From assembly GCA_945485625.1 (NCBI GenBank), contig CALYSH010000045.1, forward strand, positions 1 through 8,735: 8,735 nucleotides of DNA, in the 5' to 3' direction. A program made the translations under genes and the position numbers. Below, piece by piece: positions 1 to 6,400 of this stretch. Below the pieces are notes generated by a model that was given only the letters and a program-made list of their open reading frames with translations, was not told where the DNA came from and did no database searches. The first letter of the stretch is position 1, and every line of letters begins with the position of its first letter. This DNA is from an uncultured Lachnospiraceae bacterium. GTDB taxonomy: Bacteria; Bacillota; Clostridia; Lachnospirales; Lachnospiraceae.

Positions 1-119
1 AACGCTCCGCGAGGATGCGCACTCGCGCGAGTTGAAATATGTCGCATGTGCGACCGCGCTCGGCGCGAGAGTTTCGCAAGCGAAACTCTTTGTTCGTGAG
101 CGCTTTTGCAGGTGAACAA
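1..119. repeat. CG-rich cluster of adjacent inverted repeats
   Basis: This stretch is far richer in CG dinucleotides than the rest of the window and consists almost entirely of consecutive palindromes. They are a perfect 12-base palindrome at 21-32 (ACTCGCGCGAGT), a 6-bp stem at 41-46/49-54 (GTCGCA/TGCGAC), a 5-bp stem at 55-59/63-67, a 10-bp stem at 68-77/80-89, and a looser 6-bp stem at 90-95/114-119 (TTGTTC/GAACAA). A competing long-range pairing is possible between 56-61 and 98-103 (GCGCTC/GAGCGC). Two plus-strand frames stay open from the window edge (to TGA at 97-99 and at 113-115) and one minus-strand frame is also open. I attribute this to composition rather than coding. It resembles a REP- or MITE-like intergenic element, but its copy number cannot be seen here. 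Confidence 0.6.
68..94 (+). terminator. candidate intrinsic terminator
   Basis: A 10-bp perfect inverted repeat (AGAGTTTCGC at 68-77, GCGAAACTCT at 80-89) is followed by TTTGTT (the right arm's last T plus bases 90-94). The hairpin and T-rich tail could end transcription arriving from a gene left of the window. It is also part of the palindrome cluster, so it may instead be a repeat unit with incidental terminator activity. Confidence 0.45.
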
Positions 120-133
120 CTTTGCAATATAAA
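105..133 (+). promoter_or_regulatory. candidate promoter for the MATE gene
   Basis: TTTGCA (105-110) and TATAAA (128-133) are separated by 17 bases, a plausible sigma-A-type arrangement upstream of the MATE transporter. A second candidate of similar quality is TTGTTT (158-163), 17 bases, CATAAT (181-186). The sequence does not show which is used. Both would leave an untranslated leader holding a small 5-bp hairpin (TGGTG/CACCA, 199-213) and no recognisable riboswitch. Confidence 0.35.
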
Positions 134-234
134 TCGTATGCAGGACAAGATAAGACATTGTTTTTTGAGGAGAGAAGTTTCATAATCATGATAAGACTTG
201 GTGTAGGGCACCATTTCAAGGGAGTATAAATGAC

Positions 235-1593
235 ATGGTAAAGGATTTAACCAAGGGCTCGCCCATGAAGCTGATTCTGGGTTTCGCAGTCCCGCTTCTG
301 TTTGGTTTCTTGTTTCAGCAGTTTTATAATGTGGTGGATTCCATAATTGTAGGAAAAACACTGGGACCGGGTCCGCTGGCTTCCGTGGGAGTGACAGGGT
401 CCATCAACTTTTTGATTATTGGCTTCTGCATGGGGTGCTGTAATGGCTTTGCCATACCTCTGTCCCATAAATTCGGAGCGGGGGATTATGCCGGACTGCG
501 AAGGTTTGTAGCCAACTGCGTATATTTGTGCTGCGGATTTGCGGTGGTGATTACCATACTTACTACCCTTTATTGTCGGGATATTCTGGTTCTGATGAAA
601 ACACCGGAGGACATTATTGACGGAGCCTATCATTATATCTGGGTGATTTTCTTAGGCATTCCGGTGACTTTTCTGTACAACATGGTTTCTGCCATTATCC
701 GCGCTCTGGGCGACAGCAGGACGCCGGTGTATTTCCTTGTGATGTCCTCTGTAATCAATATCGGGCTGGATCTGTTATTCATCTGTGTGTTCTCCCTGGG
801 AGTGGCCGGGGCAGCCTGGGCTACCGTGATTGCCCAGACTATTGCAGGAATATCCTGCCTCCTGTTTATGATTCGAAAGTATGAGATTCTACACCTTCAG
901 AAGGCTGAATGGAAGGCAGACTCCAATCTGATGCTGACTCTTTGCAGCATGGGGGTTCCCATGGGGCTTCAGTATTCCATTACGGCTATCGGAAGCGTGA
1001 TTTTACAGAGTGCTACCAATACCTTGGGCTCCATGGCGGTAGCGGCAGTTACTGCCGGAAACCGCGTGTCCAGCTTCCTGGCGACTCCCTTTGATGCCCT
1101 TGGGTCAACCATGGCAACCTATGGTGGTCAGAATGTGGGCGCCGGAAAATTGGACCGTATCGGTACAGGCCTAAAGTCTGCTATTGTGCTGGGAGCCGGT
1201 TATTCTGCCATTGCTTTTGTACTTTGCTTTTTTGGGGGAGCAAAGCTGGCACAGTTGTTCTTGAATCCGGAAGAAATGGAGGTCATCGGGAATGTGCATT
1301 TCTACCTGATCTGCTTTACAGCCTTTTATTTCCCGCTGGCGCTTGTGAATATTATCCGATTCATGATTCAGGGTATGGGATATCCCACCTTTGCCATTCT
1401 GGCCGGTGTGTTTGAGATGATTGCAAGGGCGGCCGCAGGTATTTTCCTGGTACCGAGAGTGGGCTTTCTGGGTTCCTGCCTGGGCAGTCCCCTGGCGTGG
1501 ATTCTGGCGGACTGCTTCCTGATTCCGGCGTATTTCCATGTGAAGAAAAAAACGGCAGTAAAGCTTCAGAAACAGGGTGAAATCCTTTTATAG
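235..1593 (+). CDS. MATE family efflux transporter
   Basis: The 452-residue product is a polytopic membrane protein of the multidrug and toxic compound extrusion (MATE) family, NorM/DinF-like. It is expected to export drugs or metabolites in exchange for Na+ or H+ across the cytoplasmic membrane. About twelve hydrophobic segments form two homologous halves. The N-terminal region has the usual MATE opening: a short polar start, a Pro in the first helix (AVPLLFG), then QQFYNVVDSIIVGK at about residues 28-41, followed by the segment containing ASVGVTG. The length is normal for the family (about 440-470). The ATG at 235 is preceded by AAGGGAG (218-224), 10 bases upstream. An ATG at 230 in another frame stops after three codons. 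The gene appears monocistronic, because a promoter for the next gene follows directly. The substrate cannot be predicted, and adjacency to the arabinofuranosidase does not imply a sugar. Confidence 0.93.
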   Translation: MVKDLTKGSPMKLILGFAVPLLFGFLFQQFYNVVDSIIVGKTLGPGPLASVGVTGSINFLIIGFCMGCCNGFAIPLSHKFGAGDYAGLRRFVANCVYLCCGFAVVITILTTLYCRDILVLMKTPEDIIDGAYHYIWVIFLGIPVTFLYNMVSAIIRALGDSRTPVYFLVMSSVINIGLDLLFICVFSLGVAGAAWATVIAQTIAGISCLLFMIRKYEILHLQKAEWKADSNLMLTLCSMGVPMGLQYSITAIGSVILQSATNTLGSMAVAAVTAGNRVSSFLATPFDALGSTMATYGGQNVGAGKLDRIGTGLKSAIVLGAGYSAIAFVLCFFGGAKLAQLFLNPEEMEVIGNVHFYLICFTAFYFPLALVNIIRFMIQGMGYPTFAILAGVFEMIARAAAGIFLVPRVGFLGSCLGSPLAWILADCFLIPAYFHVKKKTAVKLQKQGEILL

Positions 1594-1596
1594 GGT

Positions 1597-1624
1597 TTGA
1601 TTCTTCCGCAAAAGGAAGTATAAT
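1597..1624 (+). promoter_or_regulatory. promoter for the arabinofuranosidase gene
   Basis: TTGATT (1597-1602) and a perfect TATAAT (1619-1624) are 16 bases apart, starting only four bases after the MATE stop codon. The spacer contains the inverted repeat CTTCC (1603-1607) N6 GGAAG (1614-1618), well placed to be a repressor operator. Transcription would start near 1631, giving a leader of about 90 bases. That leader includes a small TGATTG-ATG-CAATCA inverted repeat at 1682-1696. Confidence 0.6.
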
Positions 1625-1723
1625 AATGGTAATTGTTCAGAATCGTAACCGGCATTTACAGTATGTGTATTGGTATGGTTCTGATTGATGCAATCATGTC
1701 ATAAAAATGTAGGAGGGCTTAAA

Positions 1724-3220
1724 ATGGCAAAAATGTATGTAAATCCGGGAATGAAGAAGGGACATATCAACCCGGAGCTGCAGGGGCATTTCTCAGAGCA
1801 TCTGGGAAGATGTATTTATGGCGGTCTGTATGTGGGAGAAAATTCTGACATCCCCAATACAAACGGCATGCGAAATGATGTGGTAGAGGCGCTGAAGGAG
1901 ATTCAGATTCCGGTGCTTCGCTGGCCGGGAGGATGCTTTGCGGATGAGTATCACTGGAGAGATGGAATCGGTCCCAAAGAGAAGAGAAAGAAAATGATCA
2001 ATACCCACTGGGGCGGTGTAGTAGAGGACAACAGCTTCGGTACCCATGAATTCATGGAGCTGTGCAGGCAGCTTGGCTGCAAGGCTTATGTGAACGGTAA
2101 TGTGGGAAGCGGAACCGTCCAGGAAATGAGCGAGTGGGTGGAGTACATGACCTTTGAGGGTGTGTCCCCTATGGCGGATCTGCGTAAGGAAAACGGCCAT
2201 GAGGCACCCTGGGAGGTGGCCTATTTTGGTGTGGGTAATGAGAACTGGGGCTGCGGCGGCAATATGCGTCCCGAGTATTACGGGGATCTGTACCGCAGAT
2301 ACCAGACCTATGTGAGAAATTATAATGGGGATAAGCCCATATATAAGATTTGTTGCGGTGCAAACGCAGACGATTATGAATGGACGGAGCGAGTACTGGC
2401 TACCACCTTTGATCATGGAAATGGCTTTATGAACGGATTGTCCCTGCATTACTATACAGTACCCTTCGGAAACTGGGCGGATAAGGGAGCCGCCACCAGG
2501 TTTGACGAGGAAGCTTATTACAATACCATGGCAGGAACCATGAAGATGGATACTCTGATCAGACGTCACGGTGCGATTATGGACAAATATGACCCGGACA
2601 AGAAGATTGGCATGATTGTAGATGAGTGGGGTACCTGGTACAACGTGGAAGAGGGTACCAATCCGGGCTTCCTGTATCAGCAGAATACCATGAGAGATGC
2701 TATGGTAGCAGGAATTAACCTGAATATCTTCAACAAGCACTGTGACAGGGTAAAGATGGCTAATATTGCACAGACCGTAAATGTGCTGCAGTCCGTTCTT
2801 CTCACGGAAGGGGACAAGATGGTAAAGACCCCCACCTGGCATGTATTCAATCTGTACAAGCATCATCAGGGAAATGACCTGGTAGAGTCCTCCATTGACA
2901 GTACGGTAATCGGTACGGAAGAGAATAAGGTACTGAACCTGACCGAGTCCGTATCTATGGACGGGGATGGAAAGCTTCATATCACTGTCACCAATGTAGC
3001 CCTGGATCAGGCAGAAACAGTGAACTGTATCCTGATGGATGCATCGGTAAAGTCCGCAAAGGGCATGGTTCTGACGGACAAAATGGATGCACACAATACC
3101 TTCGAAGCCCCGAATGCGGTGGAAACAAAGGAATTGACCGATATTCAGTGGAAGGACGGTCAGCTTACCTTTACCGTTCCTCCCTGCGGTGTGGTATATA
3201 TTGAAGCAGAGATGGAGTAA
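1724..3220 (+). CDS. GH51 alpha-L-arabinofuranosidase
   Basis: The 498-residue product is an intracellular glycoside hydrolase family 51 exo-alpha-L-arabinofuranosidase, which releases L-arabinose from arabinan, arabinoxylan or imported arabino-oligosaccharides. A (beta/alpha)8 catalytic domain is followed by a beta-sandwich of about 130 residues. The conserved N-terminal motifs GHFSEHLGRCIYGG and LRWPGGCFADEYHW are present. The acid/base is Glu173 in GVGNENWG, and the nucleophile is Glu301 in IVDEWGTWY. These match the positions known for Geobacillus AbfA (Glu175/Glu294). The length is typical and there is no signal peptide, so it is cytoplasmic. I chose the ATG at 1724 because AGGAGG (1711-1716) lies 7 bases upstream. 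An in-frame ATG at 1685 would add 13 non-conserved residues and lacks a ribosome binding site. The gene has its own promoter and no plus-strand T-tract terminator right behind it. Confidence 0.95.
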   Translation: MAKMYVNPGMKKGHINPELQGHFSEHLGRCIYGGLYVGENSDIPNTNGMRNDVVEALKEIQIPVLRWPGGCFADEYHWRDGIGPKEKRKKMINTHWGGVVEDNSFGTHEFMELCRQLGCKAYVNGNVGSGTVQEMSEWVEYMTFEGVSPMADLRKENGHEAPWEVAYFGVGNENWGCGGNMRPEYYGDLYRRYQTYVRNYNGDKPIYKICCGANADDYEWTERVLATTFDHGNGFMNGLSLHYYTVPFGNWADKGAATRFDEEAYYNTMAGTMKMDTLIRRHGAIMDKYDPDKKIGMIVDEWGTWYNVEEGTNPGFLYQQNTMRDAMVAGINLNIFNKHCDRVKMANIAQTVNVLQSVLLTEGDKMVKTPTWHVFNLYKHHQGNDLVESSIDSTVIGTEENKVLNLTESVSMDGDGKLHITVTNVALDQAETVNCILMDASVKSAKGMVLTDKMDAHNTFEAPNAVETKELTDIQWKDGQLTFTVPPCGVVYIEAEME

Positions 3221-3239
3221 TTATCTGAAATGATCTGAT

Positions 3240-3290
3240 AAGAAGAAAAAATCAGGACGTGTTAGAATTAGTTTTCTGACACGTCCTGAT
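3240..3290 (-). terminator. intrinsic terminator for the small minus-strand gene
   Basis: A 17-bp stem (3251-3267 with 3274-3290, one G-T wobble, 6-base loop) is perfect over its outer 12 bp. Read on the minus strand it is followed by TTTTTCTTCTT, which makes a classic rho-independent terminator. Read on the plus strand the hairpin is followed by CTGCTGCTAC with no T-run, so it should terminate the arabinofuranosidase transcript poorly. The promoter-proximal arm on the minus strand consists of the last codons of the small peptide gene. Confidence 0.85.
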
Positions 3291-3381
3291 CTGCTGCTAC
3301 GGCAGAAACAACGGATGCTACTACGGCAATGATGACTGCAATGATAATGATCAACAGCCCGCCCGCTAATAAAAGAAACAT
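3268..3381 (-). CDS. 37-residue single-span membrane peptide
   Basis: This is a complete small gene on the minus strand. The start is ATG at 3381-3379 and the stop is TAA at 3270-3268. It encodes a 37-residue peptide with a single hydrophobic stretch (about residues 2-30, with the run LLIIIIAVIIAVVASVV in the middle) and a short acidic tail, DQDVSEN. The support is positional: AGGAAGG lies 9 bases before the ATG, a TATAAT promoter lies about 45 bases upstream, and an intrinsic terminator overlaps the stop. No family is recognised. The shape (one membrane span plus a polar tail) fits small regulatory membrane peptides and also type I toxin-like peptides, but nothing here identifies a function or an antitoxin RNA. 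It is transcribed away from the Tad-like operon and towards the arabinofuranosidase gene. Confidence 0.72.
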   Translation of the reverse strand: MFLLLAGGLLIIIIAVIIAVVASVVSAVAADQDVSEN

Positions 3382-3427
3382 GGGAATCACCCTTCCTCTC
3401 GATTCAAAAGTATTATTCGTAAATAAT

Positions 3428-3455
3428 ATTATACCACCTTTCCGGGAAAGTACAA
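3428..3455 (-). promoter_or_regulatory. promoter for the small membrane peptide
   Basis: Read on the minus strand, TTGTAC (3455-3450) and a perfect TATAAT (3433-3428) are 16 bases apart. Transcription would begin near 3421, about 40 bases before the peptide's start codon. The spacer contains the 11-base palindrome at 3439-3449. Confidence 0.65.
3439..3449. promoter_or_regulatory. candidate operator palindrome TTTCCGGGAAA
   Basis: This 11-base palindrome (5-base arms around a central G) sits inside the spacer of the minus-strand promoter and 17 bases upstream of the -35 box of the divergent Tad-like operon promoter. A protein bound here would block the minus-strand promoter and could act on the plus-strand one. 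The site is short, so chance occurrence is possible. Confidence 0.3.
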
Positions 3456-3466
3456 GTAAAAGGTTC

Positions 3467-3495
3467 TTGACAATTCGTTTTGTTTGGCGTATTGT
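3467..3495 (+). promoter_or_regulatory. promoter of the Tad-like operon
   Basis: A perfect TTGACA (3467-3472) is followed after 17 bases by TATTGT (3490-3495, four of six consensus bases). Transcription would start near 3502, leaving an untranslated leader of about 80 bases before the ATPase gene. It is the only convincing plus-strand promoter ahead of the co-directional genes that run from here to the window end. Confidence 0.7.
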
Positions 3496-3520
3496 ATCAA
3501 TTACAAACCATTCTATTTTC

Positions 3521-3544
3521 TTTGGTCGCTTCGACCAAATTTTT
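3521..3544 (+). terminator. terminator-like hairpin in the operon leader
   Basis: TTTGGTCG (3521-3528) and CGACCAAA (3532-3539) form a perfect 8-bp stem with a 3-base loop, followed by TTTTT (3540-3544). This has the form of a short intrinsic terminator. It lies downstream of the predicted operon promoter and upstream of the first gene, so it could act as an attenuator. It could also stop read-through from the arabinofuranosidase gene. No obvious antiterminator or ligand-binding fold is seen around it. Confidence 0.5.
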
Positions 3545-3581
3545 CCAACTGTTTAAATGAATTGAATAAGGAGGGATGCCA

Positions 3582-4739
3582 TTGCGCGATGATGTGCAGG
3601 ACAAAGACCGTCTGCCTGTTCTTCAGGAGCTGGTGAATGATTATATTACCCAAAAGCAGTCTGTTTTGCTACAGGTAAAGAAGGGTCAGATGTCCAGAGA
3701 GGATTTTATGGAGGAGGTGAAGCACCATGTAGAGCACTACTATGAGCTTTCCAGGGCGCAGAAGCAGGCTCTGTTGGACGAGTTTGAACAGTATGTGTTT
3801 GGCTATTCCATTTTGTCGCCCTTGATTGACGATCCGGAGGTTTCCGATATCCGGGTGGTGTCATATGACAACATCCGCGTCAAGAGGAAGGGGGTCAGGA
3901 TGGATAGCGGTGTCAGCTTTTCCGGACCAAAGGAATACCGGCAATTTGTTGATTACGTTGCTACCAAAAATCAGGTCAATATTTCAAATCTTAACGCAAT
4001 TCAAAGATTCACCGATCAGGATTCACATCCGGATTTTATTCTTCGTTTTACTGTTTCCATGCCGTTAGTGAATACCATACAGGAGCCCTATCTCTGTATC
4101 CGGAAGGTGCCAAAATCCTTTCCGCAGATGGGGGAGCTCATCCGGCGGGAGATGCTTGACCGGGATACGGCGGAGCTGCTGGTGCAGCGGTTCCGGGAGG
4201 GCTCTACCTTAATCTGCGGGGGGAATTCCTCCGGAAAAACGACTCTGTTAAATGCATTGAAGGAAACTCTGCCCGATGATATGGCAGTGTTGGTAATCCA
4301 GCAGGCGGACGAACTGACCACAAGGTTCCATCCGGATATGATGTTTTTACATTCTCTTCCGGGAACCGGAGAAAGCAGGGTGAATTACGACCTGAAGGAT
4401 ATCAGTATCGCCGGACTGACCATGGATGTGGACTTTTTCATCATCGGTGAGGTGAAAGGGGCAGAAGCTATGTATCTGCTCAATGCAGCCTATACCGGAC
4501 AGATCTGCGCCGCCACCATTCATGCCCCTTCTGCAGACCGGGCGCCGGATAAGCTGGTGGACTATGCCATGTATGAGAGCCGATATTCCAGGGATGAACT
4601 GATGAAGATGATGGACTGCTTTCATACGTTGATTTTCATGGAGCACTACAAGGTGAAGCAGATCTTTTCCTGTGAAGGATACAGCAGAGAGCAGAAAAGC
4701 CTGTTGTACAAAAAATTGTACCAGGGAGGTGGAAGATGA
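3582..4739 (+). CDS. TadA/CpaF-type secretion ATPase
   Basis: This cytoplasmic type II/IV secretion ATPase belongs to the CpaF/TadA/VirB11 family. It is predicted to drive assembly of a Tad-like filament by acting on the TadB/TadC platform. An N-terminal region of about 130 residues precedes the RecA-like core. The Walker A loop is GGNSSGKT (213-220, Lys219). The Walker B region is DFFIIGEVKGAEA with Glu290, and the His box is AATIHAPSADR with His314. Arg residues expected around the nucleotide site are seen in CIRKVPK. The family usually reads GEVRG and GGTGSGKT at these places, so this is a slightly divergent member. I prefer the TTG at 3582, giving 385 residues. AGGAGG (3569-3574) lies 7 bases before the TTG but only 1 base before the in-frame ATG at 3576. 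The 3' end overlaps the next start codon by four bases. Confidence 0.92.
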   Translation: MRDDVQDKDRLPVLQELVNDYITQKQSVLLQVKKGQMSREDFMEEVKHHVEHYYELSRAQKQALLDEFEQYVFGYSILSPLIDDPEVSDIRVVSYDNIRVKRKGVRMDSGVSFSGPKEYRQFVDYVATKNQVNISNLNAIQRFTDQDSHPDFILRFTVSMPLVNTIQEPYLCIRKVPKSFPQMGELIRREMLDRDTAELLVQRFREGSTLICGGNSSGKTTLLNALKETLPDDMAVLVIQQADELTTRFHPDMMFLHSLPGTGESRVNYDLKDISIAGLTMDVDFFIIGEVKGAEAMYLLNAAYTGQICAATIHAPSADRAPDKLVDYAMYESRYSRDELMKMMDCFHTLIFMEHYKVKQIFSCEGYSREQKSLLYKKLYQGGGR

Positions 4740-5665
4740 AGCCGGCTATATTTTTGTTGCTGCAGATTGCCTTCGGGATGCTGTTTGCCCGGATGGCCCG
4801 GCAAAGACTTGTGTTCCGGATGCTTATGAAAACCAAAAGAGGTCTGGAGGATGCTGCAAGAAAGCGGCTTTTGCTGCGTCGGGGGCAGCTGATGGATCTG
4901 AAACGAAAAGAGAATATATGGTTAAGACTGGAGCGGGAGCTTGTTTACAGTGGATTATCCAGACGCTTTCCTCTGCTTACACCGGAGTTGTTTCTGGTAG
5001 GGAATCTGTTTCTGGCAGCGGCAGTTTTTTTGGGCTGTTTGTCCCTGCTTGGGTGGAAAGCGGCAATTTGTGCCTCGATTTTTCCGGTATTGCCTGAGAT
5101 GATTTTTTTTCAGCTGTCAAAGAGCATTCAGAACAGGAGGGTGGAGAAGCAACTGTTAAAATTACTGGATTTCATGGGGAATTACAGTATAACCGGGGGA
5201 GAGATTACCGGTGTATTTCTGCAGGTCAGTCGTTATCTGGAGGAACCGTTAAGAGGTGTGCTGGAGGAAGGCTGTTACGAGGCCCAGATGACCGGTGATG
5301 TGTCGTTGGCGTTATTATCCATGTCAGAACAGATTGCACATCCCCAGTTTCAGGAATTGATGAGAAACCTGGAAATCAGCCTGCGCTACAGTGCGGATTT
5401 GAAGGTGCTGGTAAACCATAGCAGAAGGAGTGTGCGGGAGTATATCCGCGCCTCCGGTGAACAGAAAACCATGCTGCAGGAGGCAGGTATCAATATGCTG
5501 TTATTGCTGGGCATGTCCATGTTTTCGGTATTTTGTGTCAGCCGCCTTATTGGAACACCGATTGCGGAAATCCTGTTTGGAGGGTTGCTGAGTAAGCTGG
5601 CAGTGGGAGTGATAGGCTTTATTTTCTGCCTGTTTGCAGGGAAGATTTTGAAATTGAGTACATAG
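4736..5665 (+). CDS. TadB-like type II secretion F-domain membrane protein
   Basis: The 309-residue membrane protein has the organisation of TadB, one half of the inner-membrane platform of Tad/Flp systems. It has an N-terminal hydrophobic segment (about 4-19), then a basic stretch rich in Lys and Arg (about 20-65). A pair of membrane spans follows (about 85-105 and 107-127), then a cytoplasmic helical T2SSF domain (about 140-240, including LLDFMGNYSITGGEITGVF). It ends with two C-terminal spans (about 252-272 and 285-305). The start codon overlaps the ATPase stop (ATGA at 4736-4739), and GGAGG (4725-4729) lies 6 bases upstream, so the two are translationally coupled. Assignment as TadB rather than TadC rests on gene order and length. 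Confidence 0.82.
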   Translation: MKPAIFLLLQIAFGMLFARMARQRLVFRMLMKTKRGLEDAARKRLLLRRGQLMDLKRKENIWLRLERELVYSGLSRRFPLLTPELFLVGNLFLAAAVFLGCLSLLGWKAAICASIFPVLPEMIFFQLSKSIQNRRVEKQLLKLLDFMGNYSITGGEITGVFLQVSRYLEEPLRGVLEEGCYEAQMTGDVSLALLSMSEQIAHPQFQELMRNLEISLRYSADLKVLVNHSRRSVREYIRASGEQKTMLQEAGINMLLLLGMSMFSVFCVSRLIGTPIAEILFGGLLSKLAVGVIGFIFCLFAGKILKLST

Positions 5666-5674
5666 GGGGGATTC

Positions 5675-6382
5675 ATGGAACAAAAAGTAGATGCATTTCT
5701 AAATCGATATGTGTGGTACCGGGACTTAAATTTGTGGCTTCGAAAAAACGGAGCCCGATTCCATTTTGGAGAGAAAATGAATGGTTTGCGATATGTTTTT
5801 TTGTGTGTACTGTTATCTGCTGCAGGCGTAGGGGGACTATGGAACTTAGGCCCCGGAGAGGCTGTGGTGGGAGGTACTGTTTTGCTCTTGCTGCCCCACT
5901 TTCTGGTGATGTATTTAAACCGTCAGGATAATACAAAGTTGTTGCCGGAGTTAAAGCTTTTGTACCATGGGCTGGAAATCCAGATTCGGGCGGGAGTTTA
6001 CGTGACGGATGCTTTGACGGAGATGTACGCCTGTGTTCGGGAGAAAAGACTGGGGAAGGCATTGGTGGAATTGGCCGGGGATATTGTGATGCATGGAAAT
6101 GTGGAGGAGGCCCTGGAGGAGCTTCGCTGCAAATTTGATAACAGCTATATTGATTCCCTGTGCATGATTGTACTGCAGACTCTGGAATCCGGACAGGCTG
6201 TGGAGCTTTTAAGTGATCTGACTGAGCAGATTAAGGATATGGAGGCCGCAGTATTCAGTAAAAAGAAAGAGGCACTGAACAGAAGTATTACTTTGTATCA
6301 ACTGTTGATTTTGGCAGCAGTTTTGGTCATCGTGCTTTTTGCGTGTGTGACCAAAATGTTTGCTTCCGCGTTACATTTCTAG
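5675..6382 (+). CDS. TadC-like type II secretion F-domain membrane protein
   Basis: The 235-residue membrane protein matches TadC, the second platform subunit, by position directly after the TadB-like gene. It has two adjacent membrane spans (about 40-60 and 63-83), a helical cytoplasmic domain (about 90-200, with LLYHGLEIQIRAGVYVTDAL resembling the T2SSF core) and a C-terminal span (about 206-230). It is shorter than typical proteobacterial TadC (roughly 280-330 residues), mainly through a reduced N-terminal part, and shows no sign of frameshift. The ATG at 5675 follows AGGGGGG (5664-5670), which overlaps the preceding stop codon. The gap between the genes is 9 bases. Confidence 0.8.
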   Translation: MEQKVDAFLNRYVWYRDLNLWLRKNGARFHFGEKMNGLRYVFLCVLLSAAGVGGLWNLGPGEAVVGGTVLLLLPHFLVMYLNRQDNTKLLPELKLLYHGLEIQIRAGVYVTDALTEMYACVREKRLGKALVELAGDIVMHGNVEEALEELRCKFDNSYIDSLCMIVLQTLESGQAVELLSDLTEQIKDMEAAVFSKKKEALNRSITLYQLLILAAVLVIVLFACVTKMFASALHF

Positions 6383-6400
6383 AATTGGGAGGAAAATCAG

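Noticed and set aside
1..115. Tail of a coding region entering from the left edge (frames open to 99 or 115)
   Set aside because: Several frames on both strands are open at once, and the sequence is almost wholly palindromic. Composition explains the openness better than coding, although a gene end cannot be fully excluded.
1..119. CRISPR array
   Set aside because: The palindromes differ in sequence and are adjacent. There is no repeated direct unit with regular spacers.
1793..3094. 433-residue minus-strand ORF opposite the arabinofuranosidase
   Set aside because: The plus strand encodes an unmistakable GH51 enzyme with its catalytic residues over the same bases. The minus frame shows no domain and no initiation signal.
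235..3220. MATE transporter and arabinofuranosidase as a sugar uptake and degradation operon
   Set aside because: MATE proteins are export antiporters, and a separate promoter lies between the two genes. Adjacency alone does not support a joint pathway.
3329..3556. 75-residue plus-strand ORF in the gap between the GH51 gene and the ATPase gene
   Set aside because: It has no ribosome binding site, lies antisense over the well-supported small peptide gene, and runs across both divergent promoters and the leader hairpin, so it is a chance frame.
4672..5097. 141-residue plus-strand ORF overlapping the ATPase end and the TadB-like gene
   Set aside because: It is out of frame with both well-supported genes, has no ribosome binding site, and has no recognisable features.
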